Under the pieces are notes generated by a model that was given only the letters and a program-made list of their open reading frames with translations, did no database searches and was not told where the DNA came from. A stretch of 25,356 nucleotides of DNA from Apostichopus leukothele (Eukaryota > Echinodermata > Holothuroidea > Aspidochirotida > Stichopodidae), in assembly GCA_010014835.2 (NCBI GenBank), contig JAAAKB020000013.1:47113-72468 (forward strand). The letters run 5' to 3'. Each line of letters begins with the position of its first letter. The stretch's first letter is position 1. Below are positions 18,501 to 25,356 of the stretch, in pieces. A program made the translations under genes and the position numbers.

Positions 18501-19797
18501 TATACCTGCTGTGTATTACATGATGGGTGTAGGATATACACAATATAACAATAATACATGGGCCTTTGTAGTATGTCCTTCACAATCTTTGTACTTTGAC
18601 TTTGCCCAGATGACATTCACCCCTGGAGGTGTAGCAATTTACGCAGACTGTGATTGAATACATAGTGTCACTGAATACATAGGGTCACTGAATACATAGG
18701 GTCACTGAACACATAATGTCACTGAATACATAGGGTCACTGAATACAGAGGGTCACTAAATATATAGGATCACTGAACACATAATGTCACTGAATACATA
18801 GGGTCACTGAAAACATAGGGTCACTAAATATATAGGATCACTGAACACATAATGTCACTGAATACATAATGTCACTGAATACATAGGGTCACTGAATACA
18901 TAGGGTCACTGAATATCCTGGTATCATTTCTACTTTGCAGGGTTGTGTCTACGTTAAGTTTGTCAGTCCAGAGATGGCAGGGCAGGGCTTCAGAAAGCTC
19001 CACGGCAGTTGGTTTGATGGTAAGACCTTTGTGAGTCTCTCACATTTTAGACTGAAGTGTTTCAAGGTTTTCGAAGGAAAGAACAATATCAGGATTGATT
19101 ATGGATGACTGGATGGGGGATGGAATGTTGGGTCTTAATCTTTATATTGTTATTGTTGATGATCTAGTTCATCCATGGTAGATGCTACAACTGACCTGAT
19201 TGTTTATACAGCTATGTGTCCCCAGTGTTTGTACTACTATGTGTCCCCAGTGTTTATACAACTATGTGTCCCCAGTGTTTGTACGACTATGTGTCCCCAA
19301 TTGTGTTTATACAACTATGTGTCTCCAGTGTTTGTACTACTATGTGTCCCCAGTGTTTATACTACTATGTGTTCCCAGCTCTTAAATGTTACTTAGTCTA
19401 TGATAACTTGGTCTGTGATTACTTAAGCTGGGATTATTTAGTTTATAAAATTATCAAATTTAAAAGATTATTTAAAACCAATAGAAACCAGTTTTATCAG
19501 TAAGGATAATGAACTGTAAAGGTCTGTTTTAATCTATTTTCAATTCTTTGGATTCTGATTTTATATTGTTATTTTTCTCCTCAAACCTCGCTGATTATTC
19601 CAAATAATGTCTCTCATAAAACCATTTTCACTTTCTCTGCAGGAAAGTTGATCACTGTTAAGTTTCTCAGACTGGAGCGCTATCACACACGCTTCCCGGA
19701 AGCTGTCCACGCACTGAACCCCATCAAGCCCTCCAACAACTTGCAAAAGTCTTTGTCAGTTATAAACCGTCCGTCAGTTGGTGGAGAGGCTACCTAG
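15340..19797 (+). CDS. LEMD3: MAN1 / LEM domain-containing protein 3, C-terminal part (six exons)
   Basis: MAN1 sits in the inner nuclear membrane, binds lamins and chromatin through its N-terminal part, and holds R-SMADs through its C-terminal RRM/UHM, limiting BMP and TGF-beta signalling. Exons: 15340-15508, 15699-15738, 16068-16155, 17108-17213, 18941-19019, 19643-19797; all junction phases agree. About 212 residues are visible. The first exon gives the MSC winged helix ([20 protein letters not shown]). Exons 2-3 carry VWQG and [10 protein letters not shown]. Exons 4-6 give the RRM: beta strands [15 protein letters not shown] and LITVKFL, helix [14 protein letters not shown], then SWFDG where classical UHMs have R-x-F. 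The conserved tail [13 protein letters not shown] precedes the stop. LEMD2 lacks this RRM, so LEMD3 is the better name. The LEM domain and membrane spans are not in the window. Confidence 0.93.
15699..15738 (+). CDS. LEMD3: LEMD3 40-nt exon
   Basis: The acceptor is ccttttcag and the donor aacag|gtaagg. It encodes [13 protein letters not shown] with one base left; KVWQG is the conserved signature of the MSC-RRM linker. Confidence 0.88.
15739..16067 (+). other. LEMD3 intron with a 46-bp array
   Basis: The array at 15830-16017 fills more than half of the intron. Confidence 0.6.
15830..16017 (+). repeat. 46-bp tandem repeat
   Basis: Four units beginning atgggtagctgacccaatgg and ending tatggtgaggagg; one unit lacks 14 bases and the outer ones are more diverged. 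Confidence 0.8.
16068..16155 (+). CDS. LEMD3: LEMD3 exon with LKIRNMFD
   Basis: The acceptor is ctgtttag and the donor tccct|gtaagt. The incoming base gives Ala. It encodes [20 protein letters not shown] followed by KIRNMFDIS, the strongly conserved lead-in to the RRM. Confidence 0.92.
16196..16670 (+). repeat. 26-bp tandem array with two unit types
   Basis: About 18 units of the form gtatgcttactgtataacca plus six bases that are either catgtg or catata. The first type makes the palindrome ccacatgtgg across the unit border (an E-box core). Two units near the end are shortened. Confidence 0.93.
16733..16856 (+). repeat. Dispersed repeat, copy 2
   Basis: This is the partner of 12920-13062; shared ordered blocks include ttgctatac, tagcag, gagac and the end attattccct. 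Confidence 0.5.
17108..17213 (+). CDS. LEMD3: LEMD3 exon: first part of the RRM
   Basis: The acceptor is ttttcttcag and the donor acagag|gtcagg. It encodes [20 protein letters not shown] then [15 protein letters not shown], containing an early helix and a beta strand of the RRM. Confidence 0.92.
17458..17826 (+). repeat. 37-bp tandem array, ten near-identical units
   Basis: Each unit begins agaattcctctacatgaaca and continues to agttatt. All ten keep exactly 37 bp. Differences are confined to a few positions (gaattc/gaatcc, acatg/acttt), so the array is recent or homogenised. Confidence 0.95.
18653..18914 (+). repeat. 17-bp tandem array with higher-order order
   Basis: About 15 units of actgaatacatagggtc with variants gaacacataatgtc and aaatatataggatc, which recur in the same order twice, suggesting duplication of a three-unit block. 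It ends only about 26 bases before the next exon. Confidence 0.93.
18941..19019 (+). CDS. LEMD3: LEMD3 exon: RNP1-like strand and SWFDG
   Basis: The acceptor is ctactttgcag and the donor tgatg|gtaaga. It encodes [20 protein letters not shown] then HGSWFD, the third strand, second helix and loop of the RRM. It is nearly as conserved against vertebrate MAN1 as any part visible here. Confidence 0.94.
19020..19642 (+). other. LEMD3 last intron with a 25-bp array
   Basis: The array lies at 19202-19380; the rest is AT-rich with nothing recognised. Confidence 0.6.
19202..19380 (+). repeat. 25-bp tandem array
   Basis: About seven units of tatgtgtccccagtgtttgt plus actac or acaac. Because one unit is longer, all three forward frames are open; these frames are products of the repeat. 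Confidence 0.93.
19643..19797 (+). CDS. LEMD3: LEMD3 terminal exon
   Basis: The acceptor is ttctctgcag. It encodes [20 protein letters not shown], then NPIKPSNN and a Ser-rich tail, ending at tag 19795-19797. Tail length fits the vertebrate protein. Confidence 0.94.
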
Positions 19798-20579
19798 GGC
19801 AGCAGTCGCAAGGAAATGCTTGTCTTAAGACAGTAAACGATAAAGAGTGAGAGGATGTAACCGCTGGTTTATCTTGTTTACTCTGGTAGAAGTAACACAG
19901 AATTGTACTCAACATGCTTAATGTGCCGATGTATGGTAATGCCCTTAAACTGTATATCATTGTTGAAACAGCTACTGAAATTAACTACTTATCACATTCT
20001 TGGTTTTCGCTCATTAAGAGCTGATGTATATTTGTAAAAACGCCCTGCCATACGAATTTTTTAATTTTGTTTTGAGGTGTTATTTTGAGGTTTCAGTGTG
20101 CATGATGGGATATGGCCAATATACTGAGAGCCAATCAGAGGGGTTAGCTTGCCATGTGGTTCTCCAAATGATAACTCAATTGGTCTAATGTCCTCAGGGA
20201 GAAAATAAACCGTTTAAGTGCTTCCAAACTCTGTGATATCTCAAGCTGGCGCTGTGTGGTGGTTGAGTGACATCAAAATGGAAACTTGTAGTTTCAGCTG
20301 ATACATACCCTATATCAGTGCCATTCTGAAACTCATAGTGTACGCTAACTCACTATCATGTTAGAAACTTGTAGTGTTTGCTAACTCAGAATACCCTAAG
20401 TTTAAATGAGAACTTTGTCATACAAACTGGTTAAATCAAGATATGCTCACAAGGTATTTCATGAACTAGCTCTGCTTGGCAAGTTCCTTTGATTTGTGTG
20501 GGGCAACATGTTCACTAAAAATCTTTTGTAGCTCATATTTTATCTTTGTAAATTGACCTTTTGTGGGTTCCTTGCAAGA

Positions 20580-20748
20580 GTTAGAGTTGTTGCATGTGGG
20601 CCCTTTATTGATGGAGCCCAGGTTAGAGATGTGGCATGTGGGCCCTTTATTGGTGGACCCCTGGTTAGAGTTGTTGCATGTGGGCCCTTTATTGATTGAG
20701 CCCTGGTTAGAGTTGTTGCATGTGGGCCCTTTATTGATGGACATCGGG
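20580..20748 (+). repeat. 42-bp tandem repeat, four units
   Basis: Units begin gttagagttgttgcatgtgg and include the palindrome gggccc. As 42 is a multiple of three, frames stay open on both strands and would encode 14-residue periodic peptides, but nothing points to expression. Confidence 0.9.
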
Positions 20749-20804
20749 TTGAGATGGTTAAAGCTTCTGCAGAAATGCTGAACATTCAAAATTTCGATAA
20801 ATCC

Positions 20805-21085
20805 TGAGTAGCGTGCAGGCCTGTAGTTAGGGTTTATACGGTGGTAGTGTTAAGCTTTCATATAACACCAGTTGCGTGTAAGGGTGCAGGCTTGTAGTTT
20901 ATTAGTTGCCACATCCGTGGTTAGTGTTATATGGTGTTAGTGTTTAGCTTTCATATAACACCAAGGCTTAACTAAATCATGAGTAGCGTTCAGCCTTGTA
21001 GTTGATTAGTTGCCACATCGGTGGTTAGTGTTTTAGGGTTGTAGTGTTTAGCTTTCCTATAACACCAGTTGCTGGTTAGGGTAAG
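20805..21085 (+). repeat. About 100-bp repeat, three units, each with a hairpin arm
   Basis: Each unit has gagtagcgt.cag.c.tgtagtt, a gtggtagtgtt/ggtgttagtgtt block and agctttcatataacacca. In the middle unit gtgttatatg and catataacac form a perfect 10-bp stem. Confidence 0.75.
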
Positions 21086-21692
21086 CATGGTCCATGATGA
21101 CAGAAAAAGTCAGAAATATTCCTTTGACTTTTGTAGCCTATAATGTGAAGCTCTTGCATTCTCATGTTTGGAGGGAGTTTTCATTTTGATAGAGAAAGAG
21201 AATAGAGTTAGGGGAGAGTTATTAATTCATATATCAGTTAGTAAAAAGAAAGTATATAACCATCGCTCAAACTCCAGGGATTGGAAGAGAAAAAAAAATA
21301 TTTGTTTTTGACGTTGATAACTTTAAGATTTATTATTTCAGTTATTGGAACTGCTTTGGTTTTATTTTCAGATGACACATTTATTGCAGTATTACAAACA
21401 AACAGTAAAGAAGCTTTAGTGATTTCACTTCAATTCTGCCTTTAATGAAGAATAAAGAAAAATTATAATTTTGTTCAAGTTAAAACATAAACAAGAAACA
21501 AGAAAATTCACATTAATTTAAAGCATTCTGTATTTCAGTGGTTTATTTTATAACTAAATGTTAAGCTTTCTATTTTTTTTGTGTCAGTTGTTGTTTTCCT
21601 ATTTGTTTTGTGTGTGTATAGATTGATAGATACTACTTTGTTATTGAACTTTTAGAATTATTATATGAAACACTTAGGTAAATAAACTTGCT

Positions 21693-21841
21693 GGTTGGTA
21701 CTAGAGGCCAGTTGTGCTGTTACTGGCTTTTATAGATAGGTCTCACTGGGTATCCAGCTGAGTAGGACCTGGTGAGTGACTGTAACATCCATGGGATAGA
21801 TTCAAACCAGTTGGTACTAGAGGCCAGTTGTGCTGTTACTC
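21693..21841 (+). repeat. Direct repeat of about 30 bp, 118 bp apart
   Basis: The sequence ttggtactagaggccagttg and the following tgctgttact occur at about 21695 and 21813, with related ctttatag/ctctatag downstream. Confidence 0.8.
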
Positions 21842-21916
21842 GCTCTATAGCCTCTGCTCAATAACTGTAAATTTAAATGGGCTCTCATTTTAGTCTCTGG
21901 AAGTACTCTACAGTGG

Positions 21917-22009
21917 CAGGGGGTGGGGGATTGGCTGTGGGGTGGGGGGATTGGCTGCAGGGTGGCGGGATTGGCTGCTGGGTAGGGGAATTGGCTGCGG
22001 GGTGGGGGA
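21917..22009 (+). repeat. G-rich repeat of about 21 bp
   Basis: Five units of ggggtgggggattggctgc with several runs of three to six G. A G-quadruplex on the plus strand, and so in a LEMD3 3' UTR if it reaches this far, is possible. Confidence 0.8.
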
Positions 22010-22716
22010 GCAAGGCAATAGACTTGTAATGAAGTTTGGATAAAATGTTTGCAGGAAGAGCAGATGTCGTTATGCATTGCAAGGAGATGGTGGAGAGATT
22101 TGAATGGGCATTAGTTGGTGTGAGACAAGGTGGTCTAACTTTGCAACAGAGTAGAGTAGCAATTGGCTGTAGATGTGTACTACCTTGTGATGTGGATGGA
22201 AGAAGAGAGTGTGGAGGGGGGGGGGGGGGGTTGTGTTACATTGAGTTCCACAGCTCAGCTAGTGATGGTTTGTCCGATCCTCAAAGAGAAACTGTTTAAA
22301 AAGATCATGAAAGTATAAGACATTTCACATTTGGGGAAAGTTAACAACATAGAGGAATGATCTCTTTAACTCTTGGAATGGATAAGGAAAAAAGAAACTT
22401 CTCTATGCTGAGGATATCAGATGTGTATTAATCAGTTATATACATGACATATATTGCTGTTTATGCACTTCATCTTGTCTTAAACATTGACTGTGCTATC
22501 TTCCATCTGATTTGGAGGTTTGGAGTCTGAACATTGACTTTGCTTGGGATGAGTTACAAAGAAATGTTATGTTTGTTGATGAATGGGATGGACATTAATG
22601 TACTTAGCTCGTTATAGAGTAAGATATGTCATTATAGAGTATACAATGTAGGTTTGTTCTGCATGCTCTTCTGGTAATAGCAGATTACATTTGTTTTTGC
22701 AGGCTTTTGAACTTTT

Positions 22717-22899
22717 CAGACCCATTAATTATGCCAGATGACCTTGTCGTGAATATGTCTGCTAGATAACACTAAATCAGACCCATTAATTATACCAGAT
22801 GTCCTTGTAATAACTATGTCTGCTAGATAACACTAAATCAGACCCATTAATTATATCAGATGTCCTTGTAATAACTATATCTGCTAGATAACACTGAGT
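22717..22899 (+). repeat. 61-bp tandem repeat, three units
   Basis: Units start cagacccattaattat at 22717, 22778 and 22839 and end ctgctagataacact; exact period 61 with few substitutions. Confidence 0.93.
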
Positions 22900-23072
22900 G
22901 GTACATACTTGATGTAATGGTATCTGGAGCTTGTGAGAACAGTAGATATGTTTTCCTTTTATTTATTTTCTTTTTCTCATTAGACCTTTTGGTGCCATGA
23001 TAAAAATCTTGCTGTTGTGTTATCCTTTCTCTTCAAAAGAAAATTTGATGCCTAAATTGTCCATTTTAGGAT

Positions 23073-23250
23073 TGTTTTGTTTACTTCAAGGATCATATTG
23101 TGTTGTTCACTTCAAGGATCATATTGTGTTGTTTACTTCAAGGATCATATTGTGTTGTTTACTTCCAAGGATCATATTGTGTTGTTTACTTCAAGGATCA
23201 TATTGTGTTGTTTACTTCAAGGATCATATTGTGTTGTTTACTCCAATGGT
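23073..23250 (+). repeat. 26-bp tandem array
   Basis: Six to seven units of tgttgtttacttcaaggatc plus atattg, one with an extra base; the last unit is decayed. Confidence 0.92.
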
Positions 23251-23447
23251 TATCTGTTGTTCTTTCCAAGTGTTCACCATTATTGTGATGGTGAATCCAT
23301 TGTGTCAATGAACATAAGAAACCAAGCATAGATCTAGATTGCCCATCTAAATTGTTTGGTCATTCTGTTTATCGTTGGTGATATAATTGTTTGAGACTTG
23401 ACAATTTAATTGCTTTCCAAATAATATATGAATATTCAATATTATGA

Positions 23448-23613
23448 TATGGAAATTGTCTGATAAATGATAAGGCTTCATTTAATGTGATGTTTATTGT
23501 AAATGCCCTGTCAAATTTATTAATATTCAATATGGAAATTGTCTGATAAATGATAAGGCTTCATGTTATGTGATGTTTATTGTACATGCCCTGTCAAATC
23601 TATTAATATTCAT
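23448..23613 (+). repeat. 83-bp direct duplication
   Basis: Two adjacent copies starting atatggaaattgtctgataa and ending ttaatattca, differing at about five positions. A small gtggtgggtggtcct duplication follows at 23659-23704. Confidence 0.9.
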
Positions 23614-25196
23614 GATTTATTATCAGATATCCATATTCTGGTGAATATATCTATAGTGATGTGGTGGGTGGTCCTGGGCTTTGGTGGTGTGGTGGGTGGT
23701 CCTTTAAGACACCTGTTATGACTGATATTAATGAACTTTGCTCAAACTGACATTGTGATGCTCAACATGCATTGTGTTCTTGTGGTTAATAATCAGCGGA
23801 TTTACCCTAAAAGATTTGGGCAATCTAAAAACGGATTTGGGCCATTATTCTTAGAATCGACATCTCCTGAACAACTGTTAACATTGATGAACAGTGTAGT
23901 ATCACTCCTAGTGTTAACATACTATTTTTTTCTATGGGAAGTCACACACTTAAACACTACCAGCTTGTCAGCCTAGGTTTTTAATACTATGTCTTGATAA
24001 CAGTCTTTAATTGTCATGTATGTAACTCAATGCACTATCAGTGTGATATTATTAGCCATACTTGAACTGTTTCTCTTATATCTTGTTTTATCCATGAATC
24101 ATTTATCTTGTACCTGAATGGCATTTTGACAAGCTATATTGGAGGTTATTGTTATTTGAACCAGCTATGAACATGAAGTCTTTGATAGTCTATCAGGCAA
24201 CATTGTCCATCGTCCGTCACATAATTCATAGAATGTTTCAAATCAAAATCAGTCCTTTTTCTATGTTTTCCTATGAAACACAAATGTTCCTTGAATTGAA
24301 ATATGTGTTGTTTGAACAGTCTGGACACTAAAAGTTTAAAACATGACCAAAGTAATTTCTACCACCCTTTTGAAATTATTAGAAATTTTCCCAAAATCGA
24401 GCAGCTTTTTCCACAAAATTGATTTTTGCACTTTTTGCTACGCTCCGTTTTTTGTACATATATTTGTATGTTTCTTGTATCATTAAAATTTATTTTTCAT
24501 TGAAATAATAAAAAAAAAAGAAAGAATTCCCTCATAAGTAAATGTTTCCAATTTATAGAGATGCATTTACATATTGTTATTATTATTATTATTTGGTGGA
24601 GTTTATAAAGTTTTCACTTTGTTTAGTCTTTATTAATATTTATTATGTCTAGTTTTGTTTGTTTCGTTTCGTGTGTTGTCATTGGCCAGTTACAAACAAT
24701 CAAGTCTACACGCTTGTTATCTATAAATATATTTTTATTTCTTTCTTTTTTCTGTTTGTCTTTTTCATTGCATTTAAGTTTCCTGTAGAATTGAAAATTA
24801 ATCTCAGTAATGAACAAAAATGTAACAATACACATTCTGTAGAATAGTTAGTAAAGAATAAAAAATTGCTTCTGTGAAGGCAAGATTCCTGGCTCAATAA
24901 ACCTTAATTTCTTGTTTCTTTTTCTTTTCATTTTCATTTTTTCCCCTGTTCTCTTAAATACTTTAGGGTATTTGTTAAATTAACTCTACGACGACGATGT
25001 GTTGTAGTCCCCACTCTCCACATCAAAAGGAGCCGAGTGTGGCTGACTTACTGTGCTTCAATAAACAAGTTGAGCTATTGGATAATAGAGTTCCTTGACG
25101 ACCCTTAAACACGCATTGTTAATTGTTGATTATGGAATAAAGGGAGATATTGCAGTTGCTGAAGTTTGTTCCTCTTCTGGAACTCAATGAGTCAAC

Positions 25197-25356
25197 ATGG
25201 CAGCTCTCATCATCAACGTATCCACAAGCCTTTCAACTACCTCCATCATCATAGGGATCAACCGCCAGTCAACGAAAGTCATCAACGCTCGCCACTTCCG
25301 TGTAAAAGGTACTCAAATTCCGATCGGGAAAGTTGCTGTTACCTTCAACAAACAAC
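25197..25356 (+). CDS. Partial open frame at the right edge, unidentified
   Basis: ATG 25197-25199 in a strong start context (caacATGG) opens a frame of 53 codons with no stop to the window end. It reads MAALIINVSTSLSTTSIIIG and later HFRVKGTQIPIGKVAVTFNK. I do not recognise it. A possible donor (aaag|gtactc) near 25309 could shorten it to a first exon. The preceding 200 bases have an aataaa and a compact GC-richer style unlike the flank, so the start of an inserted element cannot be excluded. Confidence 0.35.
   Translation, partial: MAALIINVSTSLSTTSIIIGINRQSTKVINARHFRVKGTQIPIGKVAVTFNKQ

Larger units (their letters stand above)
17214..18940 (+). other. LEMD3 intron with two arrays
   Basis: It contains a 37-bp array (17458-17826) and a 17-bp array (18653-18914). 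The 826 bases between them show no gene or element I recognise. Confidence 0.6.
19798..25196 (+). other. LEMD3 3' flank, repeat-rich, without a convincing gene
   Basis: Poly(A) signal candidates: aataaa at 20204-20209 (about 400 bases after the stop), near 21453, near 21682 and at 24896-24901, the last followed by a T-rich stretch. Which one ends the mRNA cannot be decided. The open frames here of 60-107 codons mostly follow tandem repeats and show no recognised domain. Confidence 0.5.

Noticed and set aside
18466-18657. 63-codon frame between the two arrays of a MAN1 intron
   Set aside because: No splice sites that fit the MAN1 phases and no conserved domain.
19175-19503. Three overlapping Cys/Val/Tyr-rich frames
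   Set aside because: Direct products of the 25-bp array within a MAN1 intron.
20466-20789. Open frames of 72-107 codons on both strands with a 14-residue periodic peptide
   Set aside because: The 42-bp unit is a multiple of three, so open frames follow automatically; no start context, splice signal or domain supports expression.
22997-23331. Hydrophobic Cys-rich frames in all three plus frames
   Set aside because: Products of the 26-bp array; all frames look alike, as expected for a repeat.
24968-25115. Possible terminal repeat of a retroelement before the edge frame (tgttaaattaac ... cttaaaca with an aataaa)
   Set aside because: No second copy, no primer-binding site and no identifiable product in the window; too weak to annotate.

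Overview
The window looks like nuclear DNA of a marine invertebrate deuterostome, most likely an echinoderm; this is an inference. It is AT-rich, its genes are split into small exons by GT-AG introns of roughly 0.2 to 1.7 kb, and it is full of short tandem arrays and small non-autonomous transposons. No bacterial-type operons, tRNA, rRNA or CRISPR arrays were seen. The strongest family evidence is a MAN1/LEMD3 C-terminus and a CNBP-type zinc knuckle exon.

Layout. (1) 1-3319, minus strand: the 5' coding part of a CNBP-like nucleic-acid-binding protein. It has a start exon with one CCHC knuckle and a Gly/Arg box, then a 33-nt micro-exon. The remaining knuckles would lie off the left edge. The long intron to the left carries a two-unit dispersed repeat. 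(2) 3320-5567: the head-to-head region between CNBP and the next gene, carrying a foldback-type DNA transposon at 3590-4327. (3) 5568-14978, plus strand: ten exons whose junction phases all agree. They encode a CCCH zinc-finger protein followed by an acidic linker and a long helical region. It is tentatively TOPAZ1-like, and both ends lie outside what can be read. Its introns hold a MITE with near-perfect inverted ends, a possible hAT MITE, a purine-rich tract and an unidentified minus-strand coding relic. (4) 14979-15078: an assembly gap of exactly 100 N. (5) 15340-19797, plus strand: six phase-consistent exons encoding the C-terminal MSC winged helix and RRM/UHM of MAN1 (LEMD3), ending in a real stop. 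(6) 19798-25196: long 3' flank with many tandem repeats and no convincing gene. (7) 25197-25356: an open frame with a good start context that runs off the right edge.

The three genes do not form a pathway. CNBP is a cytoplasmic and nuclear RNA/ssDNA-binding protein, the CCCH gene is probably RNA-binding and perhaps germline, and MAN1 is an inner nuclear membrane protein that restrains R-SMAD signalling. The most unusual feature is the density of unrelated minisatellites. All four MAN1 introns longer than 200 bp, plus the sequence just before its first visible exon, carry their own array with a different period (24, 46, 26, 37, 17 and 25 bp), and more arrays follow in the 3' flank. The other main point is that the CCCH gene loses its 3' end, and MAN1 its 5' end, at the same gap.
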